A stretch of DNA of 64,000 bases, taken from Candidatus Chloroploca mongolica (GTDB lineage Bacteria > Chloroflexota > Chloroflexia > Chloroflexales > Chloroflexaceae). Positions 15,673 through 23,679 of the stretch are shown here, piece by piece. The DNA lies in the NCBI RefSeq assembly GCF_004762035.2, contig NZ_SIJK02000026.1, forward strand, positions 16,332 through 80,331, written 5' to 3'. The notes under the pieces are model-generated. The model was given only the letters and a program-made list of their open reading frames with translations, did not search any database and was not told the origin of the DNA. How positions within the stretch are numbered: position 1 is the stretch's first letter; the number at the start of each line of letters is the position of its first letter. Position numbers and translations under genes: made by a program.

Positions 15673-16752
15673 ATGCTTGGAGCTTCAGTGACAGCCGTTA
15701 TTGAAATTGCTAATCTGTACAAGGCCTATGGCGATGTGTCAGTGTTGCAAGGGCTCAATCTGCGGGTCAGAGCAGGCGAGTCTTTCGGCTTGCTGGGCCC
15801 CAACGGAGCGGGCAAATCAACGTTGATCCATTTGATGCTGGGCTTTTTGCGACCTGACCGGGGACAGATCGCCCTGCTTGGCACCACCAAGCTTGAGCAG
15901 ATCCGGCTACAAGTTGGCTATCTGCCCGAACGGCAGCGTTACCATATGGCCTACAGTGCCCGTGAGTACCTGCGCTTTCTCGGAAGTTTCAGCGGGTTGA
16001 CCGGGGCAGTCATGCACGAGCGGGTTGACCGTGAATTAGCCCTGGTGGGCCTCACCGAGGTAGCTGACCGCCGCCTGGCAACCTTCTCGAAGGGCATGCT
16101 GCAACGCCTTGGCATTGCCCAGGCATTGCTGATGGATCCCGATCTCTTGCTGATTGATGAACCTACTAGTGGTCTCGATCCTGCGGGGCAGCGTGAGGTG
16201 ATCGACCTGCTCAACGAGGTGCGCCAGCGCAACCACACGCTCTTTCTGTGTACCCATTATATGCACGAGATTGATCAACTCTGTGATCGCGTCGGGATCA
16301 TGGCGAACGGGCGAATTGCGGTCGAAAGAAAGGTCGCTGACCTGCAGGGCATCATGAGTAGTGTACGGATCAAGGTGCAAGGGATGACGGCGCATGTCCA
16401 TGAAGCGCTGCACAGCCTCGGGCCAGGCATCCATTGTGAAGGCCAGAGTGTGCGCATCAGCCAGAATTCACCGCGTTTGCAAGCAGCGGTCTTGCGTACC
16501 CTGCTGGATGCGAATGTGGTCATCCTCATGCTCGAGCCGCTGGAAAACCCCATTGAACGCCTCTACCTTGAGACAATTCAAGCCACCAAGCTACCGAGTG
16601 GCCTGCACACGCCCTTGGGCATACTCAATGACCCACAGCGCCCCATCCTCCCCCGCACGCCTCCAGATAATGTGGCGTCACCAGAGCGCCAGGGTGAGCG
16701 CGATCCTCTTTTGCATGAACTGTTGCAAGCCGGAAAGACCGAAGACAAATAA
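15673..16752 (+). CDS. ABC transporter ATP-binding protein
   Basis: 359 residues. Walker A is LLGPNGAGKSTLIH, the signature is FSKGMLQRLGIAQALL (the FSKGM variant common in ABC-2 exporters), Walker B is DLLLIDEPTSGLDP, and the switch is LCTHYMHEID. A C-terminal regulatory extension of about 130 residues (RIKVQGMTAHVHEAL onward) follows. The ATG at 15673 touches the upstream TAA; a GTG at 15691 preceded by GGAG is an alternative. Its junction to the membrane-complex genes suggests the transporter is part of the same operon. Confidence 0.9.
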   Translation: MLGASVTAVIEIANLYKAYGDVSVLQGLNLRVRAGESFGLLGPNGAGKSTLIHLMLGFLRPDRGQIALLGTTKLEQIRLQVGYLPERQRYHMAYSAREYLRFLGSFSGLTGAVMHERVDRELALVGLTEVADRRLATFSKGMLQRLGIAQALLMDPDLLLIDEPTSGLDPAGQREVIDLLNEVRQRNHTLFLCTHYMHEIDQLCDRVGIMANGRIAVERKVADLQGIMSSVRIKVQGMTAHVHEALHSLGPGIHCEGQSVRISQNSPRLQAAVLRTLLDANVVILMLEPLENPIERLYLETIQATKLPSGLHTPLGILNDPQRPILPRTPPDNVASPERQGERDPLLHELLQAGKTEDK

Positions 16753-16785
16753 GGCACCGTTGAGCCACAGGAGACGAACAGAGGT

Positions 16786-17532
16786 ATGCGGCTGTTACGA
16801 TTTACCGGCTTTTCGCTACTCGAATATCTACGCTCGGGCAGGGTTGCCATCGAGATCATTGCCGCACTGCTGATCTATGCGATCTTTTTGCGTCGCCCAA
16901 TGGATGTGACCTACTTTTTCAATGTCGTCGGCATCTTTACGCCCCTGTTGACGCTCTATACGATGGCAATCGTGATCAGCCTCGGGGATCGCCCCCAGGG
17001 TTACGTCGTCGTCTCACGGGGCATCGGACGAGCCACGTTTCTCCTCGGGCTCTTTTTGACGGCGTGGACACTTGTCGCCGGAACATATGGGCTTGTCTCG
17101 CTCATCGTCGCATTCCTCAATCCTCCCACCGAGCTTGATCTGCTCAACTGGCTGCTCGGCACCCTGCCGTTGCTCCTCAATATTGGCCTGCTCGCCGCCT
17201 TGATGCTCTTGCTGTCACCGCTGGTCTTGCCGACAGGCTGGCGGCTCTTTATCTTGAGCCTGATCGCGCTCGCTTTTTCAGGGAATTTTATCGGGGGGCA
17301 ACTGCTCAATGCGCTTCCCGAAGCGGTGCGATCACTGCTCCGCGCCCTGCAGGCGCTGCTTGGTGGCCCCCTAGTGCCCGCCTTTTATGGCTTTCAACTC
17401 GCGGTCACTCGCGATTATAGTTCAGCCACAGCCCTGGCGAATCTCTTCGCCCAGGCGTCGCTCCTCGTTTCACTCCTCGGGCTTGCGATCTATGCGTTTG
17501 CCCGACGTGATCTGATCTTTAGTACACAATAA
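16786..17532 (+). CDS. ABC-2-type membrane permease
   Basis: 248 residues with six predicted helices and no soluble domain. It follows the ATPase after 33 nt with AGGAG before the Met. Pairing with the FSKGM-type ATPase makes it the likely membrane partner; the cargo is unknown. Notable segments are FFNVVGIFTPLLTLYTMAIV and ISLGDRPQGYVVVSRGIGRA, the latter an intracellular loop. Confidence 0.75.
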   Translation: MRLLRFTGFSLLEYLRSGRVAIEIIAALLIYAIFLRRPMDVTYFFNVVGIFTPLLTLYTMAIVISLGDRPQGYVVVSRGIGRATFLLGLFLTAWTLVAGTYGLVSLIVAFLNPPTELDLLNWLLGTLPLLLNIGLLAALMLLLSPLVLPTGWRLFILSLIALAFSGNFIGGQLLNALPEAVRSLLRALQALLGGPLVPAFYGFQLAVTRDYSSATALANLFAQASLLVSLLGLAIYAFARRDLIFSTQ

Positions 17533-17546
17533 GCGTAGGTGCGACC

Positions 17547-18788
17547 ATGAACGAGGTGATCATTATTGGCGCGGGCGCTGCTGGGCTCGCCGCAGGTCAG
17601 CGGCTCCGTGCGGCCGGTTGGAACGTGTTGCTGCTCGAAGCACGTGAACGCATCGGGGGCAGGATCTGGACGGATCACCGCTATGGGCCGGTCGAACTCG
17701 GGGCCGAGTTTATTCATGGTGCGCAGGCGACAACCTGGCAGTATGTGCAGGCTGCCGGGCTACGAACCCAAGCCTGGGGAAGTGATCGCCGTTTTGCCCG
17801 CCGGGGAACCATGCTTGCCACCGACGATCCGTGCATCGCGCTGACGTATCAATTCTACGAGGCCGTCACCACATATGCGGGCCCCGAGCGAAGTGTGGCC
17901 GACGTGATGGCGAGCCTCGCTGACCCTGACGAGCCGGCGGCTCAGATGACCCTGCGCTGGCTGGCAAATCTCGAAGGCGCTGATCCTGCACGCTTGAGCG
18001 CGACCGCCCTGGCCCACGAGCGGCGCACCAGCACCAACGGAGAGGCCAATTTCCACCTGCTTGATGGCTACGCAACCCTGGTGGCAGCCATGGCCGCTGG
18101 GTTGACCATCAAGACCGGCGCTCCGGTGACCAAGATCGCCTGGCAACGCGGCGAAGTAGTCGTGACCCTGATGGATGGCACCCAGCACGTCGCCCCCCGC
18201 GTGGTCATCACCGTGCCGTTGGGAGTGCTCCAGGCGGGAGCAATCACCTTCACCCCTGAACTACCCGCCACCAAACAGGCCGCCCTTGAGCGCATCGCCA
18301 TGGGCCACGTAACCAAGCTTGTGCTCTGGTTCGACCGACAGTGCTGGGAACCTTTCACCATCATGAGCACCGATGGAAAGATCGTCACCTGGTGGCCGGT
18401 GGTGAGCACCACCACACCAGCGCTTATGGGCTATCAGGGCGGGGCGGCGGCGCTTGCGCTCGCGCACATGAGCGAAGATCAAGTCCTCACCTTAGCCCTG
18501 AACGAACTGACGAGCTTTTTTGGCAGCGAAGTACGTCAGGCATGGCTGGGAGGCCGAATGAGTGCATGGTCCAACGATCCGTGGAGCAACGGGGCCTATA
18601 GTTACAGTCCAGTTGGCATGGGTTCAGCCCGCGCCATGCTCGCCGCACCAGTTGACGACGTGCTCTACTTTGCGGGCGAAGCGTGCGCGACGAACGGCCA
18701 TCTGGCAACCGTGCATGGGGCCATCGAGAGTGGACATCAGGCAGCACAGGCGATCCTAGAAAACCAGGGCACCGAGTTGATCGCGTAG
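17547..18788 (+). CDS. Flavin-containing amine oxidase family protein
   Basis: 413 residues. The N-terminal FAD motif is EVIIIGAGAAGLAAGQRL, followed by EARERIGGRIWTDHRYGPVELGAEFIHG, and the C-terminal FAD motif is YFAGEACATNGHLATVHGAIESG. This is the monoamine/polyamine oxidase fold. Substrate could be an amine, an amino acid or a carotenoid-like polyene, since desaturases share the fold, but the GAEFIHG motif favours amine oxidases. It lies 14 nt after the permease, so it appears to be last in the operon. The gene overlaps the convergent ArsR gene by 33 bp. Confidence 0.85.
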   Translation: MNEVIIIGAGAAGLAAGQRLRAAGWNVLLLEARERIGGRIWTDHRYGPVELGAEFIHGAQATTWQYVQAAGLRTQAWGSDRRFARRGTMLATDDPCIALTYQFYEAVTTYAGPERSVADVMASLADPDEPAAQMTLRWLANLEGADPARLSATALAHERRTSTNGEANFHLLDGYATLVAAMAAGLTIKTGAPVTKIAWQRGEVVVTLMDGTQHVAPRVVITVPLGVLQAGAITFTPELPATKQAALERIAMGHVTKLVLWFDRQCWEPFTIMSTDGKIVTWWPVVSTTTPALMGYQGGAAALALAHMSEDQVLTLALNELTSFFGSEVRQAWLGGRMSAWSNDPWSNGAYSYSPVGMGSARAMLAAPVDDVLYFAGEACATNGHLATVHGAIESGHQAAQAILENQGTELIA

Positions 18789-19073
18789 CCAGGTGATTTG
18801 GACAGTATTGACTCGATAGCAGACGGCGGGACCATCTGAATAGGCTTCGAGCAACTCGGCATCACGCAAGACACGCAGATGCTGGGACAACGTTGACTGT
18901 GCATGAGGGCCTCCATCGGGGAGGTGAAGCAGGATCTCGTTCCCAATGCAATCGGGATGCCGCAACACATACCGCAAGATCGCCAGACGAACCGGATTGC
19001 CAATTGCCTTGCACGTCTGTGAGAGCCGCTGATCCGCACCGTGCAACGGATCGGAGCCATTGCTGTTCCCCAT
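18756..19073 (-). CDS. ArsR-family transcriptional regulator
   Basis: 105 residues, one winged helix: KAIGNPVRLAILRYVLRHP, then HAQSTLSQHLRVLRDAELLEAYSDG with the recognition helix. No paired Cys or His metal site of the ArsR/SmtB type is evident, so the effector may not be a metal. It faces the end of the amine-oxidase gene. AGGAGG lies upstream of the Met at 19073. The short space to dusB may be its operator region; no clean palindrome was found. Confidence 0.85.
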   Translation of the reverse strand: MGNSNGSDPLHGADQRLSQTCKAIGNPVRLAILRYVLRHPDCIGNEILLHLPDGGPHAQSTLSQHLRVLRDAELLEAYSDGPAVCYRVNTVQITWLRDQLGALVF

Positions 19074-19142
19074 ACCCTACCTCCTCGCTGAGGTTGCTTG
19101 GTGTAATGCTACGCCGTGCAAGGCACGCTGTCAAGACGATTC

Positions 19143-19172
19143 TTTACAATTCCGTTCAGGCTGCGCTATAAT
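19143..19172 (+). promoter_or_regulatory. Promoter of dusB, implying a leaderless mRNA
   Basis: TTTACA (19143-19148), an 18-nt spacer and a perfect TATAAT (19167-19172). The -10 box ends 6 nt before the ATG at 19179, so transcription should begin at or within one or two nt of the start codon. Confidence 0.7.
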
Positions 19173-19178
19173 CTAGCT

Positions 19179-20219
19179 ATGCTTACGCCAACCATCATCG
19201 AGGCACTGCCCTCGAGTTACGCTATTCGCGACATCAAGATTGCCCCAAATATCACCCTTGCCCCGATGGCAGGGGTGACTGATAGCATCTTTCGCCGGAT
19301 GATCCTGCGCCTCGGTGGGTGCGGCCTGGTCAGCACCGAGATGACCAATGCGGCCAGTGTCACCCCCAAGGCCTTGAAACGCCATAAACTGCTCGATTTT
19401 TACCCCGAAGAGCGCCCGCTGACGATGCAGATTTCGGGCAATGATCCCGATCTGATTGCCGAAGCGGCCCGTACCGTCGCAGGGTTGGGGGCCGATATTC
19501 TCGACATCAACTGCGGCTGTCCATCGCCCAAAGTCACCGGTGGCGGTCACGGGGCCTCATTGCTGCGCGACCTGCCCAAGATGGAACGGGTCTTGCGAGC
19601 GGTGACGGCAGCCGTCACGATCCCGGTGACGCTCAAATTTCGGGCCGGGTGGGACGAGCACAATCTCAATTTTCTTGAGACAGCCCGGCTTGCCGAGGAT
19701 GCGGGCATTGCGGCACTCGCTTTGCACCCACGTACCCGCGAGCAAGGCTACAAAGGGAGTGCCGATTGGAGTCGGATCGCCGCCGTCAAGCAGGTCGTGA
19801 CCATTCCGGTCATTGGCAGTGGCGACGTAAAAACCGCTGAAGACGCACTGCTCCGTCTCTATGAGAGTGGGGCGGACGGGGTCATGATCGGGCGCGGTGC
19901 CATGGAAAACCCCTGGATCTTTGTCCAAATCGCGCAGTTGCGCCGGGGCGAACCGGTCTTTGAGCCGGGGCCGACCGATAAGCTCGATTTTCTGGTGCGC
20001 TATATGGGGATGTGTGGCGAAGAGATGCCCAATCGCCTGGCGCTCAACAAAATCAAGCAGTTGATCGGCCAGTTTGCCCTGGGCATGCCCAACAGCAGCC
20101 ACCTGCGCGTCGCCGTGCATCACTCAACCACACTTGACGAAGCGCGGAGCCATATTGAGACGTTCTTCCACCGCGAGGCCCATCCAGAGCGCTGGGCTGA
20201 CCAGGTAAGCACAAGGTAA
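19179..20219 (+). CDS. dusB: tRNA-dihydrouridine synthase B
   Basis: 346 residues, a TIM barrel with FMN. Conserved blocks are LAPMAGVTDSIFRRM, MQISGNDPDLIAEAA, DINCGCPSPKVTGGGHGASLL with the catalytic Cys, LKFRAGWDE, ALHPRTREQGYKG and GSGDVKTAEDA...GADGVMIGRGAMENPW. It reduces uridines in tRNA D-loops. The open frame reaches back to 19116, but homology and the promoter position put the start at 19179 with no ribosome site, consistent with leaderless translation. The next gene follows after 4 nt. Confidence 0.95.
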   Translation: MLTPTIIEALPSSYAIRDIKIAPNITLAPMAGVTDSIFRRMILRLGGCGLVSTEMTNAASVTPKALKRHKLLDFYPEERPLTMQISGNDPDLIAEAARTVAGLGADILDINCGCPSPKVTGGGHGASLLRDLPKMERVLRAVTAAVTIPVTLKFRAGWDEHNLNFLETARLAEDAGIAALALHPRTREQGYKGSADWSRIAAVKQVVTIPVIGSGDVKTAEDALLRLYESGADGVMIGRGAMENPWIFVQIAQLRRGEPVFEPGPTDKLDFLVRYMGMCGEEMPNRLALNKIKQLIGQFALGMPNSSHLRVAVHHSTTLDEARSHIETFFHREAHPERWADQVSTR

Positions 20220-20223
20220 GGAC

Positions 20224-20739
20224 ATGCACGACGGCTACATCTTTACCCTCGGCATCTGTGGCAGCACAATGGCAAGTGGCCCGGCACCCGCCAGCCTCGA
20301 TCTGATGCTTGCGGCCCTTTCGCCCGTCAAACGTGCGGCCTATTTCGGTGAAGTCCTGATCACAACTGATCTTCCTTCGCTCGATGACCCACTGACTACG
20401 CCAGTGCTCAACGACATTGTCGACGCCGATATCTTGCTTATTACAACGCCCTTGCCTGGAGGAAAATTGCCAGCGCGCATGCATGCGCTCGTGCGTCTGG
20501 TCGAGCAAGCCGCCCCGGTACGCCGACGGCGTTTTGCGGCAATCGTCGCGTTTACCGATGGCACGACTGAAGGGCTATGGCCGCTGCGCCATGCGTTGGA
20601 ATCTGCGGCAATTGAAATCCTCGGCGAGATCTATGCGCCCGCCGAGGCTGACCTCGACGAACTTGCGCCTGATCTGGTCAGCCTGGCGCACATGGTCTAT
20701 GGACGTGCGCACGCATTGCACCCCGAGGCCCTGACGTGA
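20224..20739 (+). CDS. Flavodoxin-fold NAD(P)H:FMN reductase-like protein
   Basis: 171 residues. The opening FTLGICGSTMASGPAPASLD and the central DADILLITTPLPGGKLPARMHALVRLV place it in the NADPH-dependent FMN reductase/flavodoxin-like superfamily, where the first loop binds FMN phosphate and the GKLPARMHALVRL stretch matches SIPGxLKNAIDW. It follows dusB with AAGGTAAGGAC before the Met. A role in supplying reduced flavin to the neighbouring DusB is possible but unproven. Confidence 0.6.
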   Translation: MHDGYIFTLGICGSTMASGPAPASLDLMLAALSPVKRAAYFGEVLITTDLPSLDDPLTTPVLNDIVDADILLITTPLPGGKLPARMHALVRLVEQAAPVRRRRFAAIVAFTDGTTEGLWPLRHALESAAIEILGEIYAPAEADLDELAPDLVSLAHMVYGRAHALHPEALT

Positions 20740-21515
20740 GCGATACGCCGCTCCCCAGGTTTCCAGCCGCCAAAAACTGGCTCGGCGACGAACTCCTCTA
20801 CCGGTTTTTTGCGCGCTGGTCGCTCTGGAGCAGCTTTGACCGGGTCTGGCTGCAGAGTCACGGCCCTCTTCCCGACCCTGAGGACGGGCCGCTTATCCTC
20901 TATCTCAACCACAGCGCATGGTGGGATGGCTATCTAATGTATGTCATCCACCGCATCGTCTTGCGGGGACGTTTCGACGCGCACCTGTTGATGGAAGAGA
21001 AGCAACTGCGTGCGTACCGCTTCTTCACCTGGTCAGGGGCCTTCGGGCTCAACCGCAGCAACCCCGAAGAGACCGAGCGTGCGCTGGCCTACGCGGTCAA
21101 TCTGTTGCGCCAGCGCAAGGGGCCGCAAGCGCGCTCAGTCTTTATCTTCCCGCAGGGGCGGATCGTACCGCAGGATCAGCGCCCCCTGGTTACTTATCCG
21201 GGGATTGCGCGCATCATTACGGAACTCAACGGCGAAGTTAACCTCTGCCCGGTGGCCCTGCGCTATGAATTTTTAGGAGAACAGCGCCCACACGCCTTTA
21301 TCCGCATCGGGCCAGTGCATCGAACGCCCGCTCCAGACTCAGCCCGCGCAACGATGCGCGACCTCAACAAGCGCCTGACGCAGGCGTGTGACGCCTTGCG
21401 CGACGACGTTGTGGGTGAGGATCGCGACCGCTTTGCCGTCATCTTGCATGGACAACGCGGCATTGACCAGCAATTCGACAGGTTTCTCCACTTCTTCCGG
21501 CGCACCCGAAGGTAA
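20736..21515 (+). CDS. PlsC-like acyltransferase
   Basis: 259 residues from a GTG that overlaps the upstream TGA. Motif I is NHSAWWD (NHxxxxD), motif II GLNRSN, motif III FPQGR, as in 1-acylglycerol-3-phosphate acyltransferases. No strong membrane helix is seen. Its convergent neighbour is a cruF-like carotenoid hydratase, and phototrophic Chloroflexi and green sulfur bacteria acylate glycosylated carotenoids with enzymes of this family (CruD). Acting on a carotenoid glycoside rather than a phospholipid is therefore plausible but inferred only from location. Confidence 0.82.
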   Translation: MSDTPLPRFPAAKNWLGDELLYRFFARWSLWSSFDRVWLQSHGPLPDPEDGPLILYLNHSAWWDGYLMYVIHRIVLRGRFDAHLLMEEKQLRAYRFFTWSGAFGLNRSNPEETERALAYAVNLLRQRKGPQARSVFIFPQGRIVPQDQRPLVTYPGIARIITELNGEVNLCPVALRYEFLGEQRPHAFIRIGPVHRTPAPDSARATMRDLNKRLTQACDALRDDVVGEDRDRFAVILHGQRGIDQQFDRFLHFFRRTRR

Positions 21516-21542
21516 CGGGTCGGAAAACTTCGTTGACATGCT

Positions 21543-21578
21543 GGAGTGCTGGCTTTAGCCGGCTGAAGCCGGCACTCC
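21543..21578. terminator. Hairpin after the acyltransferase
   Basis: GGAGTGC-GGCTT-AGCC and complement, a near-palindromic 36-bp stem about 27 nt after the stop, built from the agccggctgaagccggc motif. It ends with a short ttctt run on the plus strand. Confidence 0.6.
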
Positions 21579-21631
21579 CTTCTTACGCTGACGTTGGGGC
21601 GCCTGCGGCCCTTCGTTGCACTCCTAAGCAA

Positions 21632-21668
21632 CAAGACCTCACAGGGCTTGAAGCCCTGTGAGGTCTTG
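21632..21668. terminator. Perfect 17-bp hairpin between convergent genes
   Basis: CAAGACCTCACAGGGCT, loop TGA, and the exact complement. With the stem at 21543 it fills the space between the convergent acyltransferase and cruF-like genes. The AGGGCTTGAAGCCCT core looks like a dispersed genomic repeat element. Confidence 0.6.
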
Positions 21669-21723
21669 CGCAGCCGCTCACCCTGTTTCGCTCGGTGTCA
21701 CTGGCCTGCGGGCTTGGGAGCCG

Positions 21724-22611
21724 TCACGCCCCCGACTCCTGCTCGGTCTCACGCATGCGGCGAGCCAGACGGGGCAAGGCCCAATGAAAAGCAAGTGCCA
21801 GCATGATCAAACCACCGACCAACGCAGCGAACTCTTGCCCACGCGACAGATTGACGAGGACAAACATCGTCAAATTGGTCAAATAGAGGGTCACCGGCAA
21901 CCAGGGCCAGAAGAACTGCGCCGCATCGCGTTGCACATCATCGAGCGCATAGGCCGCATCGCGCCGACGCGCGGCCTTGGCGCGATAGAGTAACAGCACC
22001 CAACTCAGCAGCAGACTGGTCACAAACCAGGCAACAAAATTGGAAAGCGGAATGCCATAATAGATATCATCTGGCGTCCCACTCCAGACCCAGTAACCAT
22101 TGATATGCACCGCAAACGGCTCGATCGTCACATCGAGCAAGAGGGCAAAGACCGCCGCCATCAAGACCTTGGTACTGCTCACCTGCTGATCCTCGGCCAT
22201 CGGGCGATTTTCACGACCCAGGATCAATTCACCGACACCCATTGCAGTCGTCACCACCAGCAGCCATGCAAATGGGATCGCGAGCGGCACAACGCCAAAA
22301 ATCTGGGGCTGCAACACCTCGGTATACGAAAATGCCCCAAAGGGAAAGCCCGTTGTAGCCCCGGTATGTTCAACCAGCCACGAAAGAAAGAGGATCCAGA
22401 GCGAAGCGAACGCACCCCACCGTCCAAAATTGACAATGAGCCAGAGCCCCATCAACGAACCCTGCAGCAAGAGCAGCACCCCACCCATCCATGTGCCCCA
22501 GACAGGCACCCGATCAAGCGCGATAAGGGCAATCGACCAGGGATAGATAAAAAGGTACGAAGCGAAAAGCGCGGCTACTCCCTTACGGAGGCGCGTGGTC
22601 TGGTGTAACAT
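21724..22611 (-). CDS. cruF: CruF-like carotenoid 1',2'-hydratase (membrane protein)
   Basis: 295 residues with about eight helices, matching the carotenoid biosynthesis protein family that contains CruF and bacterioruberin hydratase. Conserved polar motifs inside the membrane are EHTGATTGFPFGAFSYTE, LLDVTIEPFAVHINGYWVW and YYGIPLSNFVAWF. CruF adds water to the psi end of gamma-carotene or lycopene, giving the 1'-OH group that is later glycosylated. The Met at 22611 has AGGAAG upstream; the longer frame to 22650 is less likely. A consensus promoter lies 50 nt upstream. Confidence 0.85.
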   Translation of the reverse strand: MLHQTTRLRKGVAALFASYLFIYPWSIALIALDRVPVWGTWMGGVLLLLQGSLMGLWLIVNFGRWGAFASLWILFLSWLVEHTGATTGFPFGAFSYTEVLQPQIFGVVPLAIPFAWLLVVTTAMGVGELILGRENRPMAEDQQVSSTKVLMAAVFALLLDVTIEPFAVHINGYWVWSGTPDDIYYGIPLSNFVAWFVTSLLLSWVLLLYRAKAARRRDAAYALDDVQRDAAQFFWPWLPVTLYLTNLTMFVLVNLSRGQEFAALVGGLIMLALAFHWALPRLARRMRETEQESGA

Positions 22612-22661
22612 ACGTGATAACTTCCTATCGACAGAATGAAAACATCGCAAGCACCTGAATT

Positions 22662-22690
22662 ATTATAAATTCGTGTTTTTTGCTTGTCAA
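22662..22690 (-). promoter_or_regulatory. Consensus promoter of cruF
   Basis: Minus-strand TTGACA (22685-22690), a 17-nt spacer and TATAAT (22662-22667): both boxes are perfect sigma-70 consensus. Transcription should start near 22655, giving a leader of about 44 nt. The A/T-rich sequence further upstream could serve as an UP element. It is the strongest-looking promoter in the window. Confidence 0.85.
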
Positions 22691-22775
22691 AGCCGCATAA
22701 TTCCATTCCTGTTTTGTATTTTTATTAAATCTTTCCTCTGTTTAGGATGAGCGCCCTAAAACCGATACGTAGGCC

Positions 22776-22810
22776 AGCGGAAACGACCAGCTGCGCTGGT
22801 CGTTTCCGCT
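22776..22810. terminator. Perfect 15-bp hairpin
   Basis: AGCGGAAACGACCAG, loop CTGCG, and the exact complement, in the space between the slipin gene end and the cruF promoter. It can insulate cruF from read-through. Confidence 0.6.
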
Positions 22811-22840
22811 AGCCAAGCGAGCTTGCTGACGTACATGCAT

Positions 22841-22881
22841 GCGGTAGCAACGGGCGACCTACGGTCGCCCGTTGCTACCGC
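22841..22881 (-). terminator. Terminator overlapping the slipin stop codon
   Basis: A perfect 19-bp stem (GCGGTAGCAACGGGCGACC and complement, loop TAC). The slipin stop codon (22875-22877) lies within the stem itself, so translation to the end would melt it. There is no T-tract. Confidence 0.6.
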
Positions 22882-23657
22882 AACGTCTTATCCTCGGTAG
22901 GCAGAAACTGCTTGATCGTCTCGATCGGCAACGGGAAGATAATCGTACTATTCTTCTCGACAGCGATCTCAGTGAGCGTCTGGAGATAACGCAACTGGAG
23001 GGTAACCGGCTCACTAGCAATAACTGCGGCAGCATCGGCGAGGGCCCGACTGGCCTGCAATTCACCCTCTGCGTGGATCAGCTTGGCGCGCTTCTCACGT
23101 TCAGCCTCGGCCTGCTTGGCCATCGCCCGTTGCATATTCTGGGGCAACTCGACATCCTTGACCTCAACGATCGTCACTTTGATGCCCCAGGGTTCAGTCT
23201 GTTCATCAATGATCTGCTGGAGCTTCTGATTAATCAGTTCACGCTTGGCCAGCAACTCGTCAAGCTCACCCTGGCCAACAACCGAGCGCAGGGTTGTCTG
23301 GGCAATCTGCATCGTCGCACGGATATAGTCCATCACTTTGGTGACCGCCCAGTTGGGATTGATCACCTGAAAATAGAGCACCGCATTGACCTTGATGGTG
23401 ACGTTATCCAGGGTAATAACTTCTTGCGCCGGCACGTCCATCGTAATGACACGAGTATCCACGCGCACCATACGCTCGAAGACCGGAACCACAAAAAAGA
23501 GGCCGGGACCACGGGCGCCAACCAGACGGCCAAGGCGAAAGATCACCCCGCGCTCATATTCAGGCACAATCTTGATCGACGAAAGCAAGACCATCAGGGC
23601 CACAAAACCGAGCACGCCCAGACAGGCAAGCAAAAAAAGACCACTTCCACCACCCAT
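22875..23657 (-). CDS. Slipin (stomatin/SPFH-domain membrane protein)
   Basis: 260 residues: one N-terminal membrane helix ([19 protein letters not shown]), then the SPFH domain starting [27 protein letters not shown], with [28 protein letters not shown] and [17 protein letters not shown] coiled coil of [20 protein letters not shown] follows. Slipins organise membrane microdomains and are classically encoded with a long NfeD (STOPP) partner that may process them. Here nfeD lies 22 nt upstream in the same operon. The start has GGAG before the Met. Confidence 0.93.
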   Translation of the reverse strand: MGGGSGLFLLACLGVLGFVALMVLLSSIKIVPEYERGVIFRLGRLVGARGPGLFFVVPVFERMVRVDTRVITMDVPAQEVITLDNVTIKVNAVLYFQVINPNWAVTKVMDYIRATMQIAQTTLRSVVGQGELDELLAKRELINQKLQQIIDEQTEPWGIKVTIVEVKDVELPQNMQRAMAKQAEAEREKRAKLIHAEGELQASRALADAAAVIASEPVTLQLRYLQTLTEIAVEKNSTIIFPLPIETIKQFLPTEDKTLR

Positions 23658-23679
23658 TATCGCACTCCTTCAGACTAAC

